Shown: positions 35,917 through 44,848, numbered from the stretch's first letter. The stretch: 46,697 nt of DNA from Rivularia sp. T60_A2020_040 (GCA_015272215.1 JACYMD010000061.1:1-46697); one strand, 5' to 3'. Numbers and translations: made by a program. Notes: a model not told the origin generated them from the sequence alone.

Positions 35917-36363
35917 ATGTCTCCTAAACCAAAATTTAAAAATAATGCTGTTAAACAGAATAATTTTCTGATTGAGGAATTGCCGGGATTAAGCCAAGAT
36001 GAAATTGATAATTTGAAAAATTGCGGTATTACGAACACTTTAGCTTTGATAAAACAAGGCAAAACCGTACAAGAAAAATTACTGCTAGCAACTAAATTAC
36101 AAGTTCACATCCAGTATGTCAATAAATGGGTTGCACTGGCTGATTTAGCTCGGATTCCCAGTGTGGGAACCCAATATTGTGGGTTATTGCTTCACGCCGG
36201 GGTTGCTTCGGTAATGCAGTTGACTATTACTCCTCCTCATCGATTACATAAACAAATTTTGCGTTTACAAGTAGCAACCTTACAGCGACGCGATTTATGT
36301 CCTCCTGTCGAACAAGTGCAACAATGGTTTGAACAAGCTAAATTAATTCATAATGACAGTTGA
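35917..36363 (+). CDS. DUF4332 domain protein
   Basis: A 148-residue protein with helix-hairpin-helix-like segments: ELPGLSQDEIDNLKNCGI, LADLARIPSVGTQYCGLL and HAGVASVMQLTITPPHRLH. This is the DUF4332 pattern, related to nucleic-acid-binding HhH folds. The first 25 residues are basic and poorly conserved. Function unknown. It lies alone between repeat tracts. Confidence 0.82.
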   Translation: MSPKPKFKNNAVKQNNFLIEELPGLSQDEIDNLKNCGITNTLALIKQGKTVQEKLLLATKLQVHIQYVNKWVALADLARIPSVGTQYCGLLLHAGVASVMQLTITPPHRLHKQILRLQVATLQRRDLCPPVEQVQQWFEQAKLIHNDS

Positions 36364-36448
36364 CAGTGGACAGTGGACAGTGGACAGTTGTTAGTTGTTA
36401 GTTGATAGTTGTTAGTTGATAGTTGATGGTTGACAGTTGATGGTTGTT
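36354..36448 (+). repeat. GACAGTG / TTAGTTG / GATAGTT heptamer array
   Basis: About 12 heptamer units starting inside the last two codons of the DUF4332 gene. The complementary-type units (CAACTGT, CCACTGT) recur at 36614-36651, so the two tracts can pair across the hairpin cluster between them. Confidence 0.8.
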
Positions 36449-36483
36449 CTATTTTTTACGAAAAAGATGTTTTGAAATACCGG

Positions 36484-36561
36484 GCGACTATAAGTCGCGG
36501 CTACACAAGCAAAACCCGCCTGCGCGGGTTTCAAATTAAATAGTCCACCTTACGGTGGACT
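36484..36561. repeat. Cluster of three perfect hairpins
   Basis: Within 78 bases: GCGACT-ATA-AGTCGC (36484-36498), AAACCCGC-CTGC-GCGGGTTT (36512-36531) and AGTCCACC-TTAC-GGTGGACT (36542-36561). The first two recur in reverse order at 40988-41039. The third is followed by T-rich DNA and could terminate transcription from the left. Confidence 0.85.
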
Positions 36562-36654
36562 TTGTTTCTGTAGTAGCGGTAAAAAAGCGCCAGATACTTT
36601 TAAAACATTCTCTAACCACTGTCAACTGTCCACTGTCAACTGCCAACTAACTCC

Positions 36655-37266
36655 TCACTCTTTTTCCAATACCCCATTGAGAAATATATCAGCTAATCCT
36701 TCTGCCATTTTTTGTTTTTCTTGGGGGGAAGCGTTGGGTTCCATAAGAGTTTCATGGGAAAAGCCTGCAACGGCAAACATTCCTAAAAATACTTGAGCGA
36801 CGAGTTTCGCATCTGTCTTGCGATAGATTCCTTTATCCATTGCAGTTTGAAAAAAAGCTTCGGCAACATGAGTCATTTTATCAATAACTTCTTTTTGAAT
36901 GCGATCGCGTAAGTCGGGATGAAATTGAGCTTCCATGAAACAAACTTTCATCATGTCGGCGTTTTTTTGTAAATTCCACATCCGACGACGCATGACTTGG
37001 GCTACGGCTTTGTAGCTGCCCATTTCGCTTAATTCGGTGAGTAAATCGGTGAGAATGTCTACCCAGCCTGCGGTTGCGACTTCAACTAAGATTGCTTTTT
37101 TATTAGAAAAATGACGGAATAAAGTTCCTTCTGCAACACCTGCGGCTTGTGCTAAGTCACGAGTGGTAGTACCGTCAAACCCTTGGGAAGCGAACAATTT
37201 TTGTGCTGCTTGCAAAATGCGATCGCGTGTTTGTGTTTCTGGGGGAGGGGATTTAAAAGCTCGCAT
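36655..37266 (-). CDS. TetR-family transcriptional regulator
   Basis: A 203-residue regulator: HTH residues about 10-57 include RDRILQAAQKLFASQGFDG and TTRDLAQAAGVAEGTLFRHF. The C-terminal ligand domain contains FMEAQFHPDLRDRIQKEV, seen in cyanobacterial TetR proteins next to transporters or peptidases. It is divergent from the M16 peptidase pair (195-base gap), which are possible targets; no obvious palindrome was identified. Two HIP1 sites lie in the gene. Confidence 0.9.
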   Translation of the reverse strand: MRAFKSPPPETQTRDRILQAAQKLFASQGFDGTTTRDLAQAAGVAEGTLFRHFSNKKAILVEVATAGWVDILTDLLTELSEMGSYKAVAQVMRRRMWNLQKNADMMKVCFMEAQFHPDLRDRIQKEVIDKMTHVAEAFFQTAMDKGIYRKTDAKLVAQVFLGMFAVAGFSHETLMEPNASPQEKQKMAEGLADIFLNGVLEKE

Positions 37267-37461
37267 AAATCATAATATCAGGTATAGTGAGTGCGCCGGA
37301 ACTGCATTTGTAGCATTATTGTCTAACGTTAAGTACAACAAGTACCAAATCCTTAATATAAGATTAATGCCTGAAGGTTACTGAGAACACAAATCAACCC
37401 GAATTCCGCGAAAATCACCCGAAGCGGTACTCTTATCAAGTTAAAGTTTAGAAGGATAATT

Positions 37462-39009
37462 ATGGGAAATGTTTCACGTCGGCTAGTCGGATTATTTTTA
37501 GGATTAGTTTTCTACTGTTTGTTTGTACCAGGAGTCGCATTTGCTCAAACTGCAACCCCAAGTCAATCTAATGAAACTTCGATTCAACCTTATTTAGATC
37601 GGGTTGTTGAAAATTTAACGGAATTCAAGTTAGATAATGGCATGAAGTTCATTGTTTTACGACGACCTCAAGCACCAGTAGTTTCTTTTTTGACTTATGC
37701 TGATGTTGGTGGAGTAGATGAACCTATTGGAAAGACTGGTGTTGCTCACTTTTTAGAACATTTAGCTTTTAAAGGTACTGACAAAATTGGTACTAAAAAT
37801 TACGCTAAAGAAAAAGCGTTGCTGGATAGAATAGATCAAGTCGCAGCCCAAATTCAACAAGCCCAAAAAGCTGGACAAAAAAATCGAGTTGCTCAACTCC
37901 AAACTCAATTTCAAAAATTGGAATCACAAGCTGCTAAAATTGTCAATCAAAATGAGTTAGGTAGAATTGTCGAACAAGCGGGAGGAGTAGGTTTAAATGC
38001 GACTACTTCTACAGAAGCTACCAAATATTTTTACAGCTTTCCTGCGAATAAGTTAGAACTGTGGATGTCTTTGGAGTCGGAACGTTTTCTCAATCCTGAA
38101 TTGCGACGGGAGTTTTACAAGGAAAAAGATGTAATTCTAGAAGAAAGACGAATGCGGGTAGATAACTCACCCATCGGACAAATGATTGAAAAGTTTAATG
38201 ATACTGCTTTTCAAGAACATCCTTACAAACGTCCGGTAATTGGTTATGACGAAGATATCCGCAATTTAACAACTCAAGACGTACAGCAATTTTTTGATAA
38301 GTACTATGTACCGAGTAATCTAACAGTGGCGGTTGTGGGAGATGTCAACCCTGCTGAAGTCCAAAAAATAGCTCAAGCTTACTTTGGACGTTATGAAGCT
38401 AAACCGAAGCCAGAGCAGAACCTTCCGGTAGAACCCAAGCAAACCCAACAGCGAGAATTTACATTAAATCTACCTTCTCAACCTTGGTATTTAGAAGGTT
38501 ATCATCGTCCTAGTCTTAACCATCCAGACAATGCAGTTTATGACATTATCGGTGGTTTACTCAGTGATGGACGTACTTCGCGACTATATCAATCTTTGGT
38601 AGAAAAGCAACAATTAGCACTCACTGCTCAAGGATTTAGTGGATTTCCAGGAGATAAATATCCTAACTTAATGTTGTTCTACGCATTAACTGCACCGGGA
38701 CACACCGTTGATGAAGTAGCGACAGCATTAGGAGAACAAATTGCAGCTTTAAAAACACAACCAGTTTCCGAACAAGAATTAGAACGAGTTAAAACTAATG
38801 CTCGTGCGGGATTATTACGTTCTCTCGATTCTAATATGGGCATGGCGCAGCAATTATTAGAATATGAAATCAAAACTGGTTCTTGGAAGAATTTATTTGC
38901 ACAGTTAGAAAAAATTCAAGGTGTAACCGCACAAGATGTGATGAAAGTAGCGAAAGAAACTTTTACCGCAGAAAATCGCACCGTTGGTAAATTATTACCC
39001 AAGGGGTAG
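37462..39009 (+). CDS. M16 zinc metallopeptidase, catalytic member of a pair
   Basis: A 515-residue secreted or periplasmic peptidase with signal peptide (cleavage near VAFAQT, residue 29). The inverted zinc motif is HFLEH at 96-100 in GVAHFLEHLAFKGT; the distal Glu is in LWMSLESERF. Between them is an Ala/Gln-rich coiled-coil insert (about 112-160) longer than in mitochondrial processing peptidase. The C-terminal half has LSDGRTSRLYQSL but lacks the QGLAYSV-type motif. It is followed 261 bases later by a non-catalytic partner, as in heterodimeric M16B enzymes. Confidence 0.92.
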   Translation: MGNVSRRLVGLFLGLVFYCLFVPGVAFAQTATPSQSNETSIQPYLDRVVENLTEFKLDNGMKFIVLRRPQAPVVSFLTYADVGGVDEPIGKTGVAHFLEHLAFKGTDKIGTKNYAKEKALLDRIDQVAAQIQQAQKAGQKNRVAQLQTQFQKLESQAAKIVNQNELGRIVEQAGGVGLNATTSTEATKYFYSFPANKLELWMSLESERFLNPELRREFYKEKDVILEERRMRVDNSPIGQMIEKFNDTAFQEHPYKRPVIGYDEDIRNLTTQDVQQFFDKYYVPSNLTVAVVGDVNPAEVQKIAQAYFGRYEAKPKPEQNLPVEPKQTQQREFTLNLPSQPWYLEGYHRPSLNHPDNAVYDIIGGLLSDGRTSRLYQSLVEKQQLALTAQGFSGFPGDKYPNLMLFYALTAPGHTVDEVATALGEQIAALKTQPVSEQELERVKTNARAGLLRSLDSNMGMAQQLLEYEIKTGSWKNLFAQLEKIQGVTAQDVMKVAKETFTAENRTVGKLLPKG

Positions 39010-39221
39010 AGGAGACAAGGGGATGGGGAGATGGGGAGCAAGATGCTCCCACTACAAATATTTTCTTAACTCCTACTCCCCCAAACCGCTTTAAGATTAC
39101 CTTTCACCCATGGAGGGTGCGGTTCATCTCTTTTTTACCTCTTTCAAGAAGCGTACTCTGCGTCTAGAAGGGTTTTTTAATCAGTAATCTTCTGCTGAGA
39201 AGGGAGTAACTATATTATTCC

Positions 39222-39266
39222 CTCTTCCCTCTTCCCTCTTCCCTCTTCCCAATTCCCAATTCCCAA
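39222..39266 (+). repeat. TTCCCTC / AATTCCC heptamer array
   Basis: Four TTCCCTC units then three AATTCCC-type units, ending four bases before the start codon of the second M16 gene, so the array forms its 5' untranslated region. Confidence 0.85.
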
Positions 39267-39270
39267 GAAA

Positions 39271-40794
39271 ATGAAAATTCAAAGAAAAAGGCACAATAAG
39301 AAAGTGAAAAAATTGCTTTACTCGCTACTAGTTTGTTTTGCTTTTGTATTGGTAAGTTTTAACCTTTCTGGTGCAATGGCTCAGCAAGTAACACCGCAAG
39401 GTAATTATACGCCAAAGCATTATACAGAATTGGAATTCAAGCCGGTAGGAGAAATCAAGTTACCCAAATATGAACGGTACCAACTTGAAAACGGCATGAT
39501 AGTTTATTTAATGGAGAATCATGAGTTACCGTTGGTAAATGGTAGAGCACTCATTCATACTGGTTCTCGTTTTGAACCTGCTACAGAAGTTGGTTTGGCT
39601 GAGTTGACAGGTAATGTAATGCGTACTGGAGGAACTCAACAACATCCTCCTGATAAACTTAACCAAATGTTGGAACAACGAGCCGCTTCAGTAGAAACTA
39701 GTATTGATGAAACTTCTGGTAATGCTTTTTTTGAAGCACTCAGCGAAGATACAGATACAGTTTTTGGATTGTTTGCTGAAGTATTGCAACAACCGGCTTT
39801 TATTCAAAATCAGTTGGATTTAGCAAAAACCCAAATGAAGGGTGGTATTGCACGTCGCAACGATAGCCCAGACGATATTGCACGAAGAGAATTCAAAAAA
39901 CTGATTTACGGGGAAAATAGTCCTTATGCTCGTATCCCCGAATATACAACCCTAGATAATATTACCCGCGATGATTTGGTTAAATTCTACCAACAGTACT
40001 ATTATCCCAATAATATGATTTTGGGTATTGAAGGGGATTTTGATTCTGCAAAAATGAAATCTCTGATTCAACAAACATTTGGTAAATGGAAAGCAAATCC
40101 GCAGTTCAAGAAACCTCAATTACCCGAAGTTTCTCAAGCTAAAATGGGTGGTGTATTCTTTGTAAACCAGCCGCAATTAACTCAAAGTAATGTACTTATT
40201 GGACATATCGGTGATAAATTTGCTAATCCCGATTATCCCGAATTGGATGTGATGAATGGGATATTAAATGGATTCGGTGGTAGATTATTTAATGAAGTGC
40301 GATCGCGACAAGGTTTAGCATATTCAGTATACGGTTATTGGAGTCCCCGCTTTGATTATCCAGGAATGTTTATTTCTGGGGGACAAACACGTTCTGATGC
40401 TACTGTACAATTTGTTAAAGCTATCCAACAAGAAATCAAACGGATTCAAACTCAACCTGTAACGGCTCAAGAATTAGCTTTTGCTAAAGATTCTACTTTG
40501 AATTCTTTTGTATTCAATTTCCAAGACCCTGCTCAAACTTTATCACGTTTGATGCGCTATGAATATTACGGTTATCCGGAAGATTTCTTGTTTACCTATC
40601 AAAAAGAGGTGGAAAATACCACAGTTGCAGATGTACAAAGAGTTGCAAAAGAACATCTCAAACCAGAAAATCTAGTTTTTCTAGTAGTAGGGAATCAAAC
40701 CGCTATCAATCCTCCACTTACACAACTTGCATCGCAGATAACGCCTATAGATATTACCATTCCTGGTACACCTAAACCCCAAGCGAATAAGTAA
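39271..40794 (+). CDS. M16-family protein without zinc motif, partner of the upstream peptidase
   Basis: A 507-residue secreted protein (signal peptide to about residue 37, AMAQ). At the position of HxxEH it reads GLAELTGNVMRTGGT, so zinc binding is lost. It keeps the substrate-binding Arg/Tyr region FGGRLFNEVRSRQGLAYSVY that the upstream gene lacks. Complementary loss of motifs is the pattern of M16B heterodimers. The start is ATG 39271, followed by a very basic leader (KIQRKRHNKKVKK). No Shine-Dalgarno: a heptamer array abuts the ATG. Confidence 0.9.
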   Translation: MKIQRKRHNKKVKKLLYSLLVCFAFVLVSFNLSGAMAQQVTPQGNYTPKHYTELEFKPVGEIKLPKYERYQLENGMIVYLMENHELPLVNGRALIHTGSRFEPATEVGLAELTGNVMRTGGTQQHPPDKLNQMLEQRAASVETSIDETSGNAFFEALSEDTDTVFGLFAEVLQQPAFIQNQLDLAKTQMKGGIARRNDSPDDIARREFKKLIYGENSPYARIPEYTTLDNITRDDLVKFYQQYYYPNNMILGIEGDFDSAKMKSLIQQTFGKWKANPQFKKPQLPEVSQAKMGGVFFVNQPQLTQSNVLIGHIGDKFANPDYPELDVMNGILNGFGGRLFNEVRSRQGLAYSVYGYWSPRFDYPGMFISGGQTRSDATVQFVKAIQQEIKRIQTQPVTAQELAFAKDSTLNSFVFNFQDPAQTLSRLMRYEYYGYPEDFLFTYQKEVENTTVADVQRVAKEHLKPENLVFLVVGNQTAINPPLTQLASQITPIDITIPGTPKPQANK

Positions 40795-40804
40795 TAGTAC
40801 CAAT

Positions 40805-40864
40805 AAGTCGGGTTTTTATAACTGTTGCCCGATGTAAAGGATGTATATCATAAAAACCCGACTT
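40805..40864. repeat. AAGTCGGGTTTTTAT long palindrome
   Basis: Perfect 15-base arms with a 30-base loop, ten bases after the M16 stop codon. Same family as the tandem array at 15151-15480; a plausible terminator for the peptidase pair. Confidence 0.85.
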
Positions 40865-40898
40865 CTCAGCACTAGTAGTCAGATTTTACCAGAAATCT

Positions 40899-40928
40899 TG
40901 TAGAGACGTTACATATAACGTCTCTACA
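40899..40928. repeat. TGTAGAGACGTTA palindrome
   Basis: Perfect 13-base arms around CATA. Second member of the GAGACGT family. Confidence 0.85.
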
Positions 40929-40987
40929 TTACATCGGTAGACAAACAAAACCTATCAAAATTAATGAAATGAACTACTAGTTAATTT

Positions 40988-41039
40988 AAAACCCGCCGTG
41001 GCAGCGGGTTTTGTTCATGTAGCCGCGACTTCTAGTCGC
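40988..41039. repeat. AAAACCCGC and GCGACT double hairpin
   Basis: AAAACCCGC/GCGGGTTTT (40988-41012) then GCGACT-TCT-AGTCGC (41025-41039). Compared with 36484-36531 the order is reversed, as expected for the same element in opposite orientation. Confidence 0.8.
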
Positions 41040-41587
41040 CAGGTAAAGTATTAAATTAGACTATTCTACTGTAACTTTTATAACATTTACATTGTCATTC
41101 AGTATTTTTGCTAACTATCCGAAATATCTGTATAAATTTTAAGCTTTATTCATCATTGCTTTACCAAATAGCTAGTATTATCCTTTAGTATTAATACGTA
41201 AGTACTTAATTATGGGTTATAGTATATTTGGTTTCAAACATGGGTATTTCACGGATTTGTAATGATACTTTTGTAAAATAATTTATTTTTTGATTTTTTT
41301 ATAAAAGCAACTACAGTAATCCTTCCTATGTGATTTGTGAAAACAATTAATTTGTTTCTGAATTCAGTTAACCTCCTAATCCAAAAGGGATTACAGCTGG
41401 AATTCAAGAAATATTGCAATATTCACAAATGATTTTGAACTGCGATATATCCGGTGTTTACACCAGAGCAAATACGTCTTTTTTTCTACTTCCGAACAAA
41501 ATTAGATTATCTGTACTTGCTGACTTTTTACACCACCAGGTGAATTAGTCAAATTTATCCTGTCAAAAATTTCCCACAACTAAAAGC

Positions 41588-42394
41588 ATGAAAAAACACT
41601 TGAAAATATTGCAACGCTGTTTATTAGTAACCACATCAATTTTAGCTAGCACTATAGTAGGTACTGCACCTAGTAAAGCTGCTACCTTTGCTTTTTCTGA
41701 GGGAAATTTAGTTTTTGAAGATTTTAGTCAAAATCCATCAAATGTTGCAACTGATACAGATACAAATACTTTAACCATAGGTGAAGGGGGTATGGTTCAA
41801 GCAACTGCTGAAGCAGAAGCATTTTTTTTAATTGAACCAGCAGTAGCATTTAATTCATCTTTGAGTGCAGCTTTTGGTGAAAACCGAAATTATTTAGGAA
41901 TTGCACAAAGTGAAGCTTCAGTTATCGGCAACTTTAATGTAAAAGCAAATACAAATTTTTCTTTCGACTTTTTGAGTAACTTAGAACTTGCTACATCTAT
42001 AGATAATTCCTCTATAGAAAATGCTAGAGCAAGTGGGGATATATCTTTTGCACTTATTAATCTAAAAAATGATGATATTTTAGACTTTTTTAGCCTTGTA
42101 GGCAATATCACCACAGAAGGAGATGACGATTTTGTGGCGTTACAACAAAGTGATAATGTTATTCTAAGTGGAATATCTGGTGCGCCTGGTTTTGGTGGTT
42201 TGCAAGAGTTTCTCACGGTATCTATTGAAGGTTCATTACAACGTTATTTTGCTGATGATACAACTGTAGCTTTAGTAGAAGTTAAGCGAAATCGAGCGGA
42301 AGTTCAAGCAGTACCCGAACCTTCAATTAGTCTAGCTTTACTTGTATCCGGTGGTGTTATTAGTCTGGTTTTGAAACGCAAACGACGTAATTAA
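41588..42394 (+). CDS. PEP-CTERM sorting domain protein
   Basis: A 268-residue secreted protein. The signal peptide ends near residue 31 (APSKAATF). The C-terminal 28 residues are the exosortase sorting signal: VPEPSISLALL, a hydrophobic helix, then KRKRRN. The central part is acidic and beta-rich with several Ala/Glu/Asn stretches (ATAEAEAFF, NSSIENARASGD). Such proteins are cut and exported to the surface by exosortase; cargo function unknown. Confidence 0.9.
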   Translation: MKKHLKILQRCLLVTTSILASTIVGTAPSKAATFAFSEGNLVFEDFSQNPSNVATDTDTNTLTIGEGGMVQATAEAEAFFLIEPAVAFNSSLSAAFGENRNYLGIAQSEASVIGNFNVKANTNFSFDFLSNLELATSIDNSSIENARASGDISFALINLKNDDILDFFSLVGNITTEGDDDFVALQQSDNVILSGISGAPGFGGLQEFLTVSIEGSLQRYFADDTTVALVEVKRNRAEVQAVPEPSISLALLVSGGVISLVLKRKRRN

Positions 42395-42603
42395 TATTAA
42401 ATTGCTAAGTAGTCGTGCAAAATTAATTTTACATTCTGAAAGCTTCAATTCCTTGGGATTGCTTAGTTGCTCGCTTCAGACAATACACAATTAATTTTGC
42501 ATAAGTACTTAGTACAACAATGAGTGTGTCTACTCAAAAGTAAGTTTCCGAGCAATTAAGAATATTTTTTGGTCAAAAGAATCTTCCAAATAAATGATGA
42601 ATA

Positions 42604-43932
42604 TTATAAAGTAGCAACCAAATCGTTATAAGTAAAGCTTGAATTTCCACTATCAAAATTAAATTGCTCAAAGTTCTGAGTACTCATAATTATCCCATCA
42701 CGCTCAAAGTTGATTTGATTATTATTAGTAGCACCTAAACTGATATTAAAGTCATCTATCTTGAAAGAGCCAAGACTAAGAATATCAAAACCTTTTTCAC
42801 CATTTATTGTCGCGTCACCGAAACCTTCAACAAAGTCTTTTCCATCACCCATATTTATATTCACACCACCACCAAAGCTCGACGCTTCTATCCTATCGGC
42901 TCCATCACCTGTATTAATAGTGCCACCAAAAATACCATAAGATTCAAGCCCCGTAGCATCAGCTTGGATGATATCGGCTCCCTTACCTGTCTTAATAGTG
43001 CCATTAGTGTTTTCAATCGCAATGGCTTTATCAGCACCATTAGCAGTTGCTTGGATGATATCGACTCCCTTACCTGTCTCAATAATACCTTTAGTATTAT
43101 CAATGGCGATCGCCTTGTCTTGAGATTTAGCAACAGCTTCAGCAACAGCTATAGCTAAAGCTTGATTTTCGGGAGTGGCAGCACTGAAAGCGGAAGTTGA
43201 AGCTTCTGCGAAAGTAGCAGAATCGGAAGTAGCAGTAGCAGTAATAATATCTTTACCCTTAGCAGTCAAAAGCTCACCTCCACTGTTATTCAAAGCAGTG
43301 GCAATGATAGTCGCATTTGCTAAACTTTCAGCGATTGCGGCTGCGAAAGCTGTGAGACTGTCATCTATAGGGGCTTGAGCGATACCTTTGACGATAGCTG
43401 CTGCATCTGCTGTGGCTGTAGCAACCGCTGCAACAGAACCTTCGTTTTCCACATCAACGCTGTCATCCCCTTTACCAGTGTTAATTTTACCAGAGTTGTC
43501 TATACCATTAGCAATTGCATTAATATCAATGTTGGCAAAAGTTTCGGCGATGGCGGCACTATCCAATTTATCCGCGTAAGCTATTGCCTCAGAAACTGTT
43601 TGTGCGACAGCAGCAATTTTTGCTGTTGCGGTGCCTCTGACTATATCACGTCCTTTATTTGTACTAATACTTCCTTTATTGTCAATTCCACTGATATTAA
43701 TATTGGCTTTAGCACTTAAATCCGCTGCGGCGATTGCACCAGCGTTTTTAGCTCCAACCTCTGCAATTACCTCTAAACCGAAAGCACTATTTATAGAGTT
43801 ATTACCAATAATTTCATCGGCACCTTGCAATGTTTTAACATCGGAACCTGCGGGATTGAAAATTCCATTGTCTGAATTAACTTTATCCGCTTTGTTGGTA
43901 AATTTGACTTTACTTAAGTCTAAAGGTGCCAT
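42604..43932 (-). CDS. Ala-rich acidic repeat protein with GxGxD-like units, likely exported
   Basis: From the ATG at 43932 (AAGGAG ribosome site; the upstream TTG is not needed) the protein has 442 residues. Around nine imperfect units of the form (N/G)xGxIxTxKGxDxI occur: for example KINTGKGDDSV, IIETGKGVDII, TIKTGKGADII, TINTGDGADRI. In the first two-thirds they are separated by 50-60-residue Ala-rich stretches (AIAESLANATIIATA), then become closely spaced and more RTX-like. The C terminus (FEQFNFDSGNSSFTYNDL) resembles tails of type I secretion substrates. No signal peptide. Composition suggests an extracellular calcium-binding or structural protein. Confidence 0.75.
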   Translation of the reverse strand: MAPLDLSKVKFTNKADKVNSDNGIFNPAGSDVKTLQGADEIIGNNSINSAFGLEVIAEVGAKNAGAIAAADLSAKANINISGIDNKGSISTNKGRDIVRGTATAKIAAVAQTVSEAIAYADKLDSAAIAETFANIDINAIANGIDNSGKINTGKGDDSVDVENEGSVAAVATATADAAAIVKGIAQAPIDDSLTAFAAAIAESLANATIIATALNNSGGELLTAKGKDIITATATSDSATFAEASTSAFSAATPENQALAIAVAEAVAKSQDKAIAIDNTKGIIETGKGVDIIQATANGADKAIAIENTNGTIKTGKGADIIQADATGLESYGIFGGTINTGDGADRIEASSFGGGVNINMGDGKDFVEGFGDATINGEKGFDILSLGSFKIDDFNISLGATNNNQINFERDGIIMSTQNFEQFNFDSGNSSFTYNDLVATL

Positions 43933-43935
43933 CAA

Positions 43936-44218
43936 ATTCTCCTTTTAATTTTGTTGTAATTTCAGCACTCAACCAGATTAATTTTGCGGGGTACTCCGTC
44001 AGTCGTCTTAGACGACTTTCGCTGTGAGACAGGGACTTTAAGTCCCTGGCAGATTAGATACTCACCCTTCATAATTAATGTGGCGGAGTACTGTCTTTTG
44101 CATTAAATTTGACGGATTCGTTGTCTCCCAAACCTAGGGAGACGTTATGTATAACGTCTCTACAACCCATCATAATTAATGGGACTGACTACTACTTTAC
44201 GCTCAGTGCCAGATAAGT
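43936..44218. other. Spacer with palindromes between the repeat protein and poly-Ser gene
   Basis: About 280 bases. GTCGTC-TTA-GACGAC near 44001, AGGGACTT-TAAGTCCCT near 44032-44050 and the GAGACGTTAT palindrome at 44139-44160 follow one another. They could separate the two neighbouring transcripts. Confidence 0.6.
44139..44160. repeat. GAGACGTTAT palindrome
   Basis: Perfect ten-base arms around GT. Third member of the GAGACGT family in the window. Confidence 0.85.
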
Positions 44219-44425
44219 TTATATTTCGCCAGTTTGCAGTTTAGAAGAACTAGAACTTGATGACGAAGAACTACTAGAACTGCTGCTAGAAGAAACGTTA
44301 ACACTAACGCTTTGACTAACTTGAGTATTATTATCACCTGATGCTTTCGCAACACTTTTAGCTTCGGAAATCACTTTACCATCAGGGGATACTATTCTTT
44401 TGGTGATAACTCGATATTCACTCAT
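44219..44425 (-). CDS. Small protein with a 17-serine tract
   Basis: A 68-residue protein. The first half (MSEYRVITKRIVSPDGKVIS) looks like a conserved beta segment; then come a polar QVSQSVSVNV stretch, 17 consecutive serines and KLQTGEI. The serine tract uses five different codons (TCT, AGT, TCA, TCG, AGC), so it is kept at protein level and is not a simple triplet expansion. No GG leader is present. No clear ribosome site. It lies on the same strand as the double-glycine peptides upstream. Confidence 0.65.
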   Translation of the reverse strand: MSEYRVITKRIVSPDGKVISEAKSVAKASGDNNTQVSQSVSVNVSSSSSSSSSSSSSSSSSKLQTGEI

Positions 44426-44512
44426 AATTATCTATGTTTATCTGGCTTATTTTGTGAACAGAAACTAAAAATCGATCGCATAATAACCTGTTGTAGAGAA
44501 GAGGTTATATTA

Positions 44513-44848
44513 CTATATCTCTTTAGGTATACCAGACGAGCTAACTCTTGCAAAAGATGCTTTGTATATACTACCATCACTCAAATTACCTGTTACAGCA
44601 CCAGTTTCTATCGTGCTATTTTCAGTTTCCATTGACATCATCATTCCAGAACTATTAGTCTCTGGATCGTAAAATTCCTGCATTTCGTAACCATCTTGTT
44701 GCAAGGGTTGTCCCCAAGGCTGGAGCCGAGAAAAGAAAGCATTTAAAAAACGATTTCTTGAATAACTTAACAACCCACCCTGCACTTGATTATCATCCAG
44801 AAACTCTGTTTGACAAAAACTGAGGTCGGCAATTTCTAATCTACCCAT
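44513..44848 (-). CDS. Small protein with possible double-glycine leader
   Basis: A 111-residue protein. The N terminus MGRLEIADLSFCQTEFLDDN ends in QVQGG (Gly24-Gly25), with Val at -4 and acidic residue at -8, a pattern shared with the 98-residue neighbour. It resembles cyanobacterial peptides starting (I/L)xDLxFC that carry GG leaders. The predicted cargo begins LLSYSRNRF and has an aromatic, Gln-rich middle and a Met/Ser-rich end. No recognisable modification enzyme is present in the window. Function unknown. Confidence 0.65.
   Translation of the reverse strand: MGRLEIADLSFCQTEFLDDNQVQGGLLSYSRNRFLNAFFSRLQPWGQPLQQDGYEMQEFYDPETNSSGMMMSMETENSTIETGAVTGNLSDGSIYKASFARVSSSGIPKEI

Larger units (their letters stand above)
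40795..41587. other. Intergenic region with three dispersed palindromes, no gene
   Basis: About 790 bases. The first 250 hold three different palindromic elements in a row (40805-40864, 40899-40928, 40988-41039). The remaining ~540 bases are AT-rich leader before the PEP-CTERM gene, with no recognisable feature. Confidence 0.65.

Noticed and set aside
43375-43948. Several plus-strand frames of 63-114 codons opposite the repeat protein
   Set aside because: Mirror images of the Ala-rich repeats; the minus-strand frame has a ribosome site and coherent repeat structure.
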